Origin: Chromera velia
Taxonomy: Eukaryota > Sar > Chromeraceae
Length of the DNA: 32,225 nt
Assembly: GCA_018398765.1 (NCBI GenBank)
Contig: JAHBMJ010003670.1
Location: 15,001-47,225, forward strand
Direction of reading: 5' to 3'
Shown here: positions 19,858 through 28,742 of the stretch, one piece after another
Position numbering within the stretch: the stretch's first letter is position 1
Layout: each line of letters begins with the position of its first letter
Translations under genes and position numbers: made by a program
Notes under the pieces: generated by a model
The model's input: the letters and a program-made list of their open reading frames with translations, nothing else
The model's database searches: none
What the model was told of the DNA's origin: nothing

Positions 19858-22359
19858 GTGATAAGACCGAGCCTGAATATTCGCGGGAAGACGGAAGCGG
19901 GGGAAGGGGTGCGTTCTTTTCTTCCCTTCGGTCTTTTTTCGTCGTTATCTGGTGGCAGCATTCAGACAGCTCAGAGAAATCAATTCAAGGAGGAAGCAGA
20001 TCACCTGAGAGCAAGGCATGGGGCAGGGGTGCACTGGTTCTGCACGTGGTTTTACGCTTGGTTGGCCTGTAAGGCCCGACCAACGTCTCAGCTCAAAAAG
20101 ACATCGTTGATTTTTGAGGACGTGGTGGCATTATACTCTCGTTTTCTTCAGGTGGCATCGGATTTGTTCTTTCGATCTATTTTTATCAGCAACCTCTCTT
20201 GGCTGTGTGAGGCAAAACGATTCGACTGGGCTTTGGTCCGAGCGCAAGTGTGGTATCAGGAAATTCGCGTTCCCTTATTTGCTTTCCAGTCTGTGCGCGT
20301 TGTATTACATTCGTGTATTCGTTCATTTTTTGATTCGTTTATGCATGGGGCAGCAGAGGAGAGTGGTGCAGGGGTAAGAAGGAAAAAGAAGGTGTTTCTT
20401 CGTTTGCGAGCAGAAAAGGGAACGACTCTCAGGGATCTCTTTTCAAATGAGAAAGAGGCAACTGCGCGATTACGTTGGTCAGAGAGAGAGCTACTACCAG
20501 TTCCGTGCACATGTGCAGACATTGGACGTAGGTTCGGATTACACCTGGTGGAGGGGCATGTGGTGGATAAGTGGTCGACAGCCTCTGGTTTGCAGCGCCT
20601 GTTTGCGACTCCCAAGAATTGGAACTCTCGATCTCGTTTTATTCCTTCGATAAATGAGGTCGCTAACCGTGTAGTAGCAACACTTAGCCAAAGGCTCGCT
20701 CGATCGAGGGTGTGGGGACGGAAGTGGGGAGAGGAAGGAGGAGAAAGGAAACGTGAATGGAAGAAAGAATTAATGTACTGCCTTAGCAATTCTTCGTTCT
20801 TTATAGCTCAGGCCTGGAGGTTCTGCTCTGTGCCACCTAGAGTAGTGGTGAGAGACTTGCGCAGTAAATTAGTCATTGGGCAGCTGGATCGGTCAGGAGG
20901 GGACCTTTTCTTTGTGTGTCCTCAGGTTTATGCAAATGCAGTGAAGAATTTATTTGTAAAGAATCTTGACTATGTATTGTGTACTCAGTTGATGGAAGAA
21001 GAAGCAGTAGAAAAGCTCTTTGGAAAAGGAAAAGGGATTGGGGAGTTAGGGGAGAAAATTGGAAGAAAGTCTCGTGGGCGTCATGCATTTGGGCGAGGGA
21101 TTGTGTGGCTGAAAGCAAAATCGTTTAGAGACGGGCACCCTAGACAGCTCTCTGAACTGAAGTGGCGCCCACTGGTATCGTATGCGAGGCACGCATGGAG
21201 AAAGCCCTTTTCGATTGTATGTCGGTTGTTGAATGGATTGCTTTCCACTTTAAGTCCGCATGCGACCTTGTTTTCACCGTTTACTTTTATGCAAGACATC
21301 GGAAAATTTAATGGGGGGTCGGGAGATATCGAATGCGCCCATTTTACTGCTGTTCGGGGAAGGATGTTACCGTCTGTTTCGCATTTTAGTCAGATCTTCG
21401 TTCATGTCGAGGACATTAAGAACTTTTATCCTTCAATTCCCCAAGCATTGGTTCTTCATTTACTTTCTTGTATGTTTGATGAGCTTCGTGCACCTCGTCG
21501 GTATTCTTTTTTGGTATTGCCTTTTTCTTCTGTTAAGGGTGTTCGGATTTATTCTGCCACAATCATGGGGAGAGGAGGGAGAAAGTGGACGCCCAAGGGT
21601 CATACTCGGCCTACAGCTTTTCTTTCAACACACGGCTGGTTCCAGAATGCATGGGCACTTTCTTTTAACGAAATTCTGGATTTTATGAAATTGGACTTTG
21701 CGACCTGCTTTGTGGCTGTTGGGAATCGTCATGTGTGGCAGCGGCAGGGGTTTGCACAAGGCTCTTCTCTGTCACTGGCCCTTACGAATGGAAGTGCGGC
21801 TTTGGTCGAACGTGATTGGGCCACAGCCCGGGGGATTAGCTCCTTGTCGGGCAGTAAGTGTGTGGTGCGAAGATAGATGGATGATCGGCTCCTGGTTGCT
21901 CGCCTTCCCTTTGCTTTAGAAAAAGATCACATATGTACCAGTCTTCGCAGGAAGGATTTTTATGCTGTTGAATGTGTGCTTGAGGAGCAAAATTCGGACA
22001 CTTTTCTGCAGTTTGAGCTTCATCCATGCGACTGCTGTACCCGGTTGTTTTTGTTGCCGAAGGACCCCAATCGCTGTCGTGTTTCTTTGCTAGCTGGTAG
22101 AATGAAAGCTCCTCTTCCCTTTCCTTGCTATGCTCATGCGCGATCAGCTGTTCCTGCACATCGTCTTCTTGACACTTTGCATTCTCATATTTTGCGTGCG
22201 TTTCTTTTTTCATTATGTCCTGATTCTTTGTTTATTGCAGTTTTATGTGGTGTGTGGAAAGAATTGCAGGAGTATGGTTTTCTTTTGCGTGACATCCGTC
22301 GCATCACTTTTGGTTTGCTTTTAGCAGCCGGTCTTGGTCACCTTTGCGATCGGCTTTGA
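19858..22359 (+). pseudogene. Divergent reverse transcriptase interrupted by one TAG
   Basis: Open from 19797 (after a TGA) to TGA 22357-22359 except for TAG 21874-21876. The first in-frame ATG is only at 20341, so the N terminus may be truncated or spliced. RT signatures: motif A VEDIKNFYPSIP (about 21406-21441), motif B RQGFAQGSSLSLALTNGSAA (about 21742-21801), and motif C MDDRLLVA directly after the TAG. An upstream CTCADIGRRFG...GHVVDKW block and LVIGQLDRSGGDLFFVCP precede the fingers. The TAG occupies the residue before MDD, usually aromatic in RTs. After motif C the same frame continues about 160 codons (FLQFEL as in motif D/E). A second open frame (22334-22717) overlaps the end and may be the C terminus after a frameshift. 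I see no endonuclease, RNase H, integrase or GIY-YIG domain and cannot place it in a named retroelement clade. Confidence 0.7.
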
Positions 22360-22717
22360 AGGAGAGAATTTGAGTTTTATAGCTGCACTTAGGGCGGCTG
22401 CAATTTTATATCGGTTGGCGCATGGTGAAGGGCGGGCGCGCGCTATGCACCGCTGTTTTGCTTTCGTCCGCGGCCTGCCATGCATTTGTTTTTGTAGCAT
22501 TGGCATGCATTTGTATGAGTTAGCATGCATGGGCCATCCGAGATTAATGTGCACTTTGCCTATGATTTCAACAGTTCGCATGCAGGCCCTTTGGATCGAA
22601 ACCGCTCGATCTTCTCGCTTCCTGCAGAGGATGTTGAAAGCTGACACTCCGCAAACGTTTGACAGGGTGCATGGAAGTCAGAAAATACAGTTGATCAATG
22701 CAAACAAGAAACATTAG

Positions 22718-23460
22718 ACAAACCGATCATTCAACGAATGTAGGATAAAGTCAAGAACATAAATTTAAAGCTGCCTTCATTCTTTTATACTTCAATAAAC
22801 TTATTCAGAGGTGCAATTTCCTTTTCAAACGCCTGGCCAACTTGCTCCAATTCTCCATCTTCAATTCGTAAGCCGTCATCAATATTTAGTGCAGTGGGTT
22901 TCCAAATTCTTCAATCATCTATGCAGTTTCTACAGAGAGGCGATCAAGCAAACAAAGATCATGCTGGGAAAGAAAAGAGGAGAAAAGGGGGCCCAGGGGG
23001 GTAGGACAAGGAGAATGCAGCGGCGGTTATGAATGCTAATGCAAGCGAGGCTGTATCCCCTTCCTGAAATGTTCATGCACAAAGTGTCACAAACGTGGTC
23101 CTGCCAGCAAAAATGTATAAAATATGCTTTTAACAGATCATTCACATACAGATTTCAGAAGTTTGATCAGGTTTGGACGGGTTTGAAGAGGTTTGGAAGG
23201 TTTGAGTCTGGTGCGACCATGGTTTCCAAACCAATTCTAAATCTGACGTAGCAAATGGGTTTTTAACTCATCTAAATCTACCCTAACCTACCCTAACCTT
23301 AGCCACTCGACCCTATTTTAGCGTTTTTTAAGCTTTTCTAGCAAATTGAGCTCCAAAAATCTCTTTTAAAATATTAAAAATTTATGTTTTTATTGAAAAA
23401 TCTAACTTTAAACCTAAGGTACCCTCACAAAGTGTCAGACCCTAGCTTGATATACCCGGA
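22718..23460. other. AT-rich 3' flank of the RT frame
   Basis: No coding signal. It holds a GGTTTG/AGGTTTGGA-type repeat cluster (23165-23215), CCCTAACCTA repeats (about 23280-23305) resembling plant-type telomere units imperfectly, and the inverted copy of CTAGGGT.TGACAC (about 23427-23442). Confidence 0.5.
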
Positions 23461-23642
23461 GAGGGAGAATTCAGCCCTAAATTCTCCCTCGGTGACAATA
23501 AAAAAAAAAATTGTCGAAAAAGCAAAAAATAGATGACTTGTTTCGGTAAAAGAAGCCAGAAAAAACACTCAAAAAAATTCTCGCTCCAAAAAATTTTTTT
23601 TATATACTCATTGAGGGAGAATTCAGCTCTCAATTCTCCCTC
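23461..23642. repeat. Right pair of ~30-bp palindromes
   Basis: 23461-23490 and 23613-23642 share the stem GAGGGAGAATT/AATTCTCCCTC with the two left copies; the central 8 bases differ (variants of CAGCCCTA). The stretch between the two right copies is A/T-rich and does not visibly match the left 118-bp unit. Confidence 0.85.
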
Positions 23643-24173
23643 GCCAAATATTTTTTTCATATAGTCTGAGAGGGAGAGGCGGAACACAAAGTGTGGAATG
23701 GGCCTAAAAGAACAGCGCAGCCTCTACCGGCACCCTTCGCAAAGCTGGGCAATCCACTTTTTATGCCTTAATTCCCCACTAATTTCTCCCACCGACCTCT
23801 CCAAGTCTCCGGATTGTCTGTGTCCTTCCTGGTGGACACCGCCCACCCCGGCCACTTGTGACGCCACCGGGCTGGGCTAGACCCCGATCGACCCCAGCTT
23901 CTTTTACTAGTCGCGGACATTCATTTACTTAGCCCAAATGTCTCACCGCTCCCTCCAGCTGGCGTCTCTCTGCTCCCTCTGATTTCTTCCTGTGATGCCG
24001 CCGGCCCCGTCCCCGGCCCGGGCCGTGGTATGCCCTGGCCTCGGGACTGGCCTCCGCCCCTCAGCGGCCCCTGTCCCCGTCCTTGCCCCCGCCTCCATCG
24101 ATAGACGTCCCCCCGGCCCCGCCAGCGCTCCGGTCTGCTCACTTCCTTGATCCGCCCTCTCTTTCTCACTCCT
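23643..24173. other. GC-rich stretch without a clear gene
   Basis: CCGGCC-rich sequence at 23995-24120 gives a Gly/Arg-rich minus-strand frame (23921-24169) of low complexity. It could be an alternative end of the neighbouring minus-strand gene, but the phase-consistent splice leads to the stop at 24174 instead. Confidence 0.4.
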
Positions 24174-25074
24174 TTATCCCCCTTTCTGCTTTCTGTCTCC
24201 GCCTGGATCTACATGTTGAGGCCGGGGCTGGTGCCGGCGCGCAGTCTCAAAGACAGAAAGCAGACCTGAATACAGGCAGATAAGCAGCATATTCAAAGGA
24301 AGACAAACGAAAAACAAGGACAAGCATCCTTCCCCTCCTCCTATTGCCTCTTCCCAGGTTACCATAACTTTTCTTCTTTCTTTCTGGACCGTACCTACTG
24401 GATGCCTTTGACTGATTTTCACTGATAGGCACGGGCGTAAAACGATGCGACTGACAAGGACCGAATGAAAACAAACCACACTGACTTAGAGAGATGGTCG
24501 TCATACAGAGCTCCAAGTGCTGCTCCTTAGCATGATCAAAGGAACGGAACCTGCATTCAATCACATTCCTAAGAGGCGACAAAGCCAAAAACGATGGTTC
24601 AAGGCAAACATCTGCTTAACAGTGCATTATGCACTGACCTACACAGAGAAACAGAACTGCAGACTCACCGGAAGAATGATAAAAGCAACCCCAGCTCCTC
24701 AGCAAAAGTAAAAAGTAGTCCCAGATCCTGCGTGCAATCACCGAACAAGAAAAGGATGAAGTTCCATAGGAGGGTCTGAGGTGCATCATGCTTTGACCTG
24801 ATGGAATGGCTTGCAAGCAGTGAGATAAACAAACTGATGAACTTACCGGAGAGCACGCGAAGGTCCCTCTGCCAGTAGATCCCCGAAACAGCCCAGTGGA
24901 AATCCCAAATCCTGTCTACAGATACATAGCAAGAAGATACGGAAGTCTGAGAGCTTGGACAAAGGTAGGCCAGTACCTGATATGATGCAACGAGTTATCA
25001 AGGCTAGCTAGTATACGTCTGAGAGGAGACGGAACCTCAAACTCACCAGAAGGAAAATGAAAATAGCCCCAGTT
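24174..25074 (-). CDS. Five-exon gene of unknown function inside the 8.6-kb element
   Basis: Exons on the minus strand: 25074-25047, 24911-24847, 24727-24669, 24568-24363 and 24265-24174 (stop TAA). Each junction has a clear donor (GTGAGT, GTAAGT, GTGAGT, GTAACC) and an AG acceptor, and all four joins keep one open frame. Recognisable stretches are NWGYFHFPSG, DLGLLFTFAEELGLLLSFF, CRFRSFDHAKEQHLELCM and PERKKKSYG, with a basic tail DPGGDRKQKGG. The 5' end is missing: upstream exons probably lie in 25075-25560 but I could not fix them. I do not recognise a domain. Its position in the element makes it a candidate element-encoded protein, or a captured host gene. The first three exon/intron units look partly alike at the DNA level (CTGGGG...TTC CG/TG|GTGAGT), which suggests internal duplication. 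Confidence 0.5.
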
Positions 25075-25590
25075 CTCCCGACAAAGAAAGCAAGAGCTCG
25101 AGTGCATGCATAGAGGCACGTAAAAGAAAAAAGACGTCGATCAAAGATTGAGAGCAAGACGCGGGCCTCTCTAAATTTACCTACCACGCTTACTAACAGA
25201 ATGAGACGGCCATGCCCGAAGAAGAAAGACGGCTGAGGTTTGTTCTAAAGTCTGCTCTCCCAATGGCATGCAAAGAATACAGCTATTCTGTTTGAAATAC
25301 TGCGCAACTTAATCTGGAAACATCAGCAATGAACACTTTCAAAGCAGATCCATAGTCCTACAATGTGCAGAGATAAATATGCAGTGTGCACCGATCACCT
25401 TTGAGCTCAATGTGCGTAGAGGTGCAACCGCGTCCTTCAGCTGCATCTGCGTGCGTCAAAAAATTGGTTTCTTTGATTTTTTTATGCCGCGATTTTAAGT
25501 TTGCTCCGGCATGGGCCCCGCCGCCGCCTTAATTGCATAACAGGCGCAGCACGTATGCTGACGCGCGAAACACACACACCGCAGTCAAAC
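25075..25590. other. Possible upstream exons; AT-rich toward the element end
   Basis: Contains donor- and acceptor-like sites on the minus strand (for example CTGTTA|GTAAGC near 25192 and CACATTGTAG| near 25358) that may belong to 5' exons of the 24174-25074 gene. No frame is long enough to decide. Confidence 0.3.
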
Positions 25591-25770
25591 ATAATATATT
25601 TTTTTCTCTCACTAAACCTGATTGAAAAACAGGAAATCGTACTGTTTGATCGGTTAAAACTCTTTGTTTTTAGCTTTTAAGTATTGTTTACTCTCTAAAA
25701 AAGTTTGAGAGGTATGGTTATTTTGGAGACCGTTTTACTGTTAGAGACCGTTTGGGATAGATTTGTCTTC
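25591..25770 (-). repeat. Right terminal inverted repeat of the 8.6-kb element
   Basis: Reverse complement of the left end with scattered mismatches and small gaps; again carries two AAACGGTCTC direct repeats near the tip. Read on the minus strand it adds an in-frame extension (KTNLSQTVSNSKTV) to the truncated UBA2 N-terminal frame until a stop at 25695. Confidence 0.85.
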
Positions 25771-26922
25771 TTATTCTCTTTGAGCTCGACGATGTCATCA
25801 TGAAAAAAAACCTCAAACGCAGCTCTGGCATATTCTGCGTCATCCTGAGAACCACCAGGCTTTTTCATTTTCGTGTCGATTTTCTGTTTCTTCATTTTCG
25901 CGCCGATTTTCTCCCGCAGCTCAATGAACGAGTATTCTTCCATAATATCCTCAAACAGCAGCTGTAACAAGAGCTTCCCCCAAGCAATGCAATGCTCGGG
26001 GATCTGGGGGACCTGTCTGATTGTGCATTGGGCAAAGCTTTTCGGGACGGTTTTCGGCGTGTAGTCATAGCAACTGGTGATACTCGGCAGGAACAGCAAG
26101 GACTGTCCCTTCCACCCTATGCTGCCTGCATCGATCAAAGGGTGGCCTGCCATCACGCACATCAAATTAACATGAGCACGCGCCTTCATATTGTCCAGAC
26201 CATTGATAACAAGGTGAAAGCCCTTGAAGAAATGGACGTCATACGCCGAATTCGTGATCACGTTGCTCATGTGCGGTTCGACTTCGCAGTCAGGGTTGAA
26301 CTTTTTCACAGCCGCAGCGGTACATTCGGTCTTGGACTTGTCCACATCAGCGTGTCTAAAGAGGAACTGATGGTTCAGGTTCATCACATTGATCGTATCC
26401 AGGTCAATGACGTCAATCTTGCCGGTACCAGATAGAACCAAATCCTTCAAAAGCTCACATCCAATGCCCTCTGCGCCAACCACAAGGACGCAAAGTTTCT
26501 GGAGCTTCGCAAACAGATACGGAAGGACAGCATAAAGAATTGCGTGCTGCCTACCTAAATTCAACCAACCCAAATCCAACAGACCCAAATCCAACCGACC
26601 AAAAACATCCGCAACTGCACGGCCTCCCCTTGGTATGTCACTGTTAAAAATGAATCCCTGCAGGAGTCTACATAGACTCATAAGCAAAATACACAATTGT
26701 TCACGGCAAGAGAAACCTACACAGGCAAGGCAGACAGATTTTAATAGAGAAATCAGGAAAAGTCCTTATCCCAGTCAAGTAGAGAACAGACTATATGGTC
26801 TTTCTTTTACTTTATTTTTCCGTTTCCTTTATTTTAAATAGACAAACAGAGAGATACACAGGACAGACGTCAGTAAACATAGATATACAAGGAGGTCATG
26901 GTGGACTGACCTTGTGCTCCAT
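25771..26922 (-). pseudogene. UBA2: UBA2 (SUMO E1 subunit), N-terminal adenylation domain, cut by the transposon
   Basis: Minus-strand ThiF-type domain: VGAEGIGCELLKDLVLSG (nucleotide loop), IDLDTINVMNLNHQFLFRH, DKSKTECTAAAVKKFNP, INGLDNMKARAHVN, and FAQCTIRQVP with the catalytic Cys near 26025-26027. EHCIAWGK and FHDDIVELKEN complete the match to UBA2 rather than UBA1. Conserved positions are altered: the Arg of the NLNRQ ATP motif is His, a loop Gly is Glu, and the second Cys of the first zinc pair is Tyr (CYDY). The main exon starts at an acceptor near 26660 (CTCCTGCAG|) or 26550 (TTGAATTTAG|). A short first exon, ATGGAGCACAAG|GTCAGT at 26922-26911, would fit in phase. Three imperfect 15-base repeats (LDLGLLDLGWLNLG) sit at about 26555-26600. 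The frame enters the element at 25770; the remainder of the gene is at 13700-17182. Confidence 0.85.
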
Positions 26923-27160
26923 GCTGTTTTTAAAAGGTATGACGCTCTGTCTCGTCAAAACTGTTTAATTGTTCGGAAGGGAAAAGAAAATATTCTCAAA
27001 ACAGAAAAATCACAGCAGCGCGCATAACATCAACGAATAAAGTTGGGGAACAAGAGTGTGCCCTTTCCCAAGACTACCTCTTCTGTTTGGTGCTTCTTGA
27101 TGGTTCAGATTTTTGCTGACGACGAACTTGCAAAAGACGAAGGTTCTGGTTAGCAAAAGT
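26923..27160. other. Upstream flank of the UBA2 copy
   Basis: No gene seen. It lies between the possible first UBA2 exon and the bacterial-type fragment, and includes an A-rich segment at 26970-27015. Confidence 0.4.
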
Positions 27161-27398
27161 CTAAGAGATGAGCTAGAACGATGCTAGAACATAGTGCATC
27201 AAAATTAGTCAAAAAACTAAAAAACCTTATGGTATCTACTAAAGTTACTGGATGCAAAGTCTGTAAATACTCTATAACCATTGGAAAACCACTTAGATTA
27301 AATATCAGACAAACCAATAAAGTTAAAACAAATGCTACCACTTGGTTTTTGGTAAGCGCTGAAACACAAGCACCTATAGCTAAAAACTTATTATGCAT
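27150..27398 (-). pseudogene. Fragment of a bacterial ABC-2 type transporter permease
   Basis: A minus-strand frame of about 80 codons reads as the C-terminal membrane part of a bacterial ABC-2 permease (GldF-like): LAIGACVSALTKNQVVAFVL is the family's 'G...SSLTKNQ.VAF' helix, followed by a second hydrophobic helix and a P.TLVDTIRFFSFLTNFDAL segment. The fragment is markedly AT-rich compared with host exons, has no intron, and is bounded by host-like sequence (GCACGCCGACGCACGCC begins at 27401). Family members are about 230-240 residues or more, so this is at most a third of the gene. It is most simply explained as a piece of DNA from a bacterial symbiont or contaminant inserted in the nuclear genome. 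The exact limits and donor are unknown. Confidence 0.6.
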
Positions 27399-27399
27399 C

Positions 27400-27743
27400 T
27401 AGGCACGCCGACGCACGCCATGCATGGTGGACATACTTTTAAAAGTGTGCTACACTGTTTTACTATTGTTCCCCCAACCGAGTTGTTGCTGCAATGTTGC
27501 ATAGTTGTTACCTGTATCCATAGTAACATGGCACATAAGCAGTACTTATCAGACAGTCTTGAGCTATAGTCTTGGTCTTCCTAGTGCCTTTGTTCCTCTA
27601 GCCTTGAACCTGTTGCTTCTGAGAAGCTCAATTGGGGCCAAAACATTTTTTTGTGTCTGGAGATCTGAACTTCCACTTTTTTGTCTCCTGTTGTTTGAGT
27701 CAGTCTGGATTGCTGGTCTGTTTGGTGGTACGTTGTCGAGCCG
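27400..27743. other. Upstream region of the 27744 gene
   Basis: Mixed composition with no recognised domain. It directly precedes a likely initiator ATG and probably contains its 5' leader. An open frame (27505-27969) crosses it in another phase without coding character. Confidence 0.4.
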
Positions 27744-28142
27744 ATGTCGGCATCTGGAGGTTTTTCATCCCATTCTGGCTCTTCAAGGGGCGAAAAGGAA
27801 TCTCAAAAGCCTCCAACCTGGAACAAGGAATGGGACAGGGAACGGAAGAAGAGAGAACGTGCAGAGAAAAAACTGGCGGATCAGGAGAAAGATGTTAGTT
27901 GTGCCAAAGTGGCATGTCTGTGTGCGTATTGTCTGTACACTGTCTGTTTGCATTCATTCTAATCCATAAATTTATATGTACAGGAGGAGATGAGAGAGAA
28001 AAACATGGCATTCGAAAGGCGGGGGCCGGGATGTCTATCAGAGGGTACTGTTCTTCCGGCACCTCCAGCAAGATCCGCCAAAATGCGGGAGCCAAAGTCA
28101 TTTCCTCCTGTGCCAACTTGGGGGGGGGGACCTTGGGGCTAG
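27744..28142 (+). CDS. Charged coiled-coil-like protein, first exons
   Basis: Exon 1, 27744-27893 (ATG start), encodes a Ser/Gly-rich beginning and a charged helix WDRERKKRERAEKKLADQEK; donor GAT|GTTAGT. Exon 2 begins at 27984 after ATGTACAG and continues in phase (EEMREKNMAFERRGPG), then a Pro-rich part ending at TAG 28140-28142. The stop follows a run of ten G (28120-28129). One extra G would open the frame into LAQEVEV up to another GTTAGT donor (after 28161), so the true exon may be longer and the stop an artefact or mutation. I do not recognise the family. Further exons may lie downstream, possibly the one at 30696. Confidence 0.5.
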
Positions 28143-28328
28143 CACAGGAGGTGGAGGTCCGGTTAGTGCCCGAAGATGTACATAGGATAGGAAGCCATTG
28201 TCGGAAGAGAATTCAGTTCAAAGAAAGGACTCTGGCATAGAGAGATGGGTGCATGGATACGCAGAGATTCAGGTGTTCACTTCCGTCTCCTTTGTCTCGT
28301 AACAAAGAATTAAAACACAAAAGAAATT

Positions 28329-28742
28329 TCAGATGAGTGCGCGAGTGGCAGAATGTGGCAGATAGTTCTGTTGACAGGGGTGTTCTGCTGTGCTTGTAGC
28401 TGTCCTCCTTTCAAGGTCGTACCATGCGATGAGATAGCAGTATATACGACAAAGGTTCTCTGGAGATTGGGGAGAGAGAGGACGTGGATGAAGCGCTTTC
28501 GATAGCAGAAAGGGTGGCGGGGGCTGCATTTTCAGAGCTGACGGACTCGTCGGACTAAAAGCTGGCAGGCCTGCACGCCGTGCGCCCCCATAGAAGAAGA
28601 AGGGTGCGGGTTCTGGGCCTTTTCCCTCTTTTGAGGGCTCTGAAGTTTCTTCTGTCGCCTCTTCTTTGTCTTCCTTCTTGTTGGGGTCCTCTTTGGCGTC
28701 CTCTTTGCCTTCATCGAGAGCTTCCTCTCTTAAGTTAGTCAA
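28329..28742 (-). CDS. Possible exon, Lys/Glu-rich protein on the minus strand
   Basis: Open minus-strand frame with an acidic/basic run (EEALDEGKEDAKEDPNKKED, then EEATEETSEPSKEGKG) followed by a Pro-rich part. It has no ATG at its 5' end, so it would be an exon. The bias toward GAA/GAG/AAG could be a pyrimidine-rich non-coding strand in disguise. No family recognised. Confidence 0.3.
   Translation of the reverse strand: MTNLREEALDEGKEDAKEDPNKKEDKEEATEETSEPSKEGKGPEPAPFFFYGGARRAGLPAFSPTSPSALKMQPPPPFLLSKALHPRPLSPQSPENLCRIYCYLIAWYDLERRTATSTAEHPCQQNYLPHSATRALI

Larger units (their letters stand above)
19163..23642 (+). mobile_element. Palindrome-bounded reverse-transcriptase unit (possible nested element)
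   Basis: Two palindromes lie on each side of the reverse-transcriptase frame (19251-19280, 19441-19474; 23461-23490, 23613-23642). Immediately inside the inner pair, the left side reads CATCTAGGGTATGACACC and the right side, reverse complemented, CAAGCTAGGGTCTGACACT, so the flanks are imperfect inverted repeats. Farther in, both sides carry clusters of AAACCTG-like units in opposite orientation (19735-19775 and 23165-23210). No target duplication could be fixed, so the outer limits are provisional. Confidence 0.55.
17183..25770. mobile_element. 8.6-kb element with long terminal inverted repeats inserted in a UBA2 exon
   Basis: Both ends read GAAGACAAATCTATCCCAAA inward and remain alignable for about 180 bases. 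The host dinucleotide TT (17181-17182 and 25771-25772) is present on both sides, consistent with a 2-bp target duplication. Deleting the element plus one copy joins the two halves of a UBA2 exon in frame (minus strand GAG AAT AAG CCG ACG). Contents from left to right: AT-rich end, CA/CT microsatellites, a palindrome-bounded reverse-transcriptase unit, a five-exon minus-strand gene, AT-rich end. I recognise no DDE transposase, so the class is unknown; the RT unit may be a nested later insertion. Confidence 0.8.

Noticed and set aside
23921-24169. Gly/Arg-rich minus-strand frame as a gene
   Set aside because: Low complexity from GC-rich DNA, no proper ATG, and out of phase with the neighbouring spliced exons.
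25873-26435. Plus-strand open frames opposite the UBA2 N-terminal exon
   Set aside because: Shadows of the minus-strand UBA2 coding sequence, which has clear family motifs.
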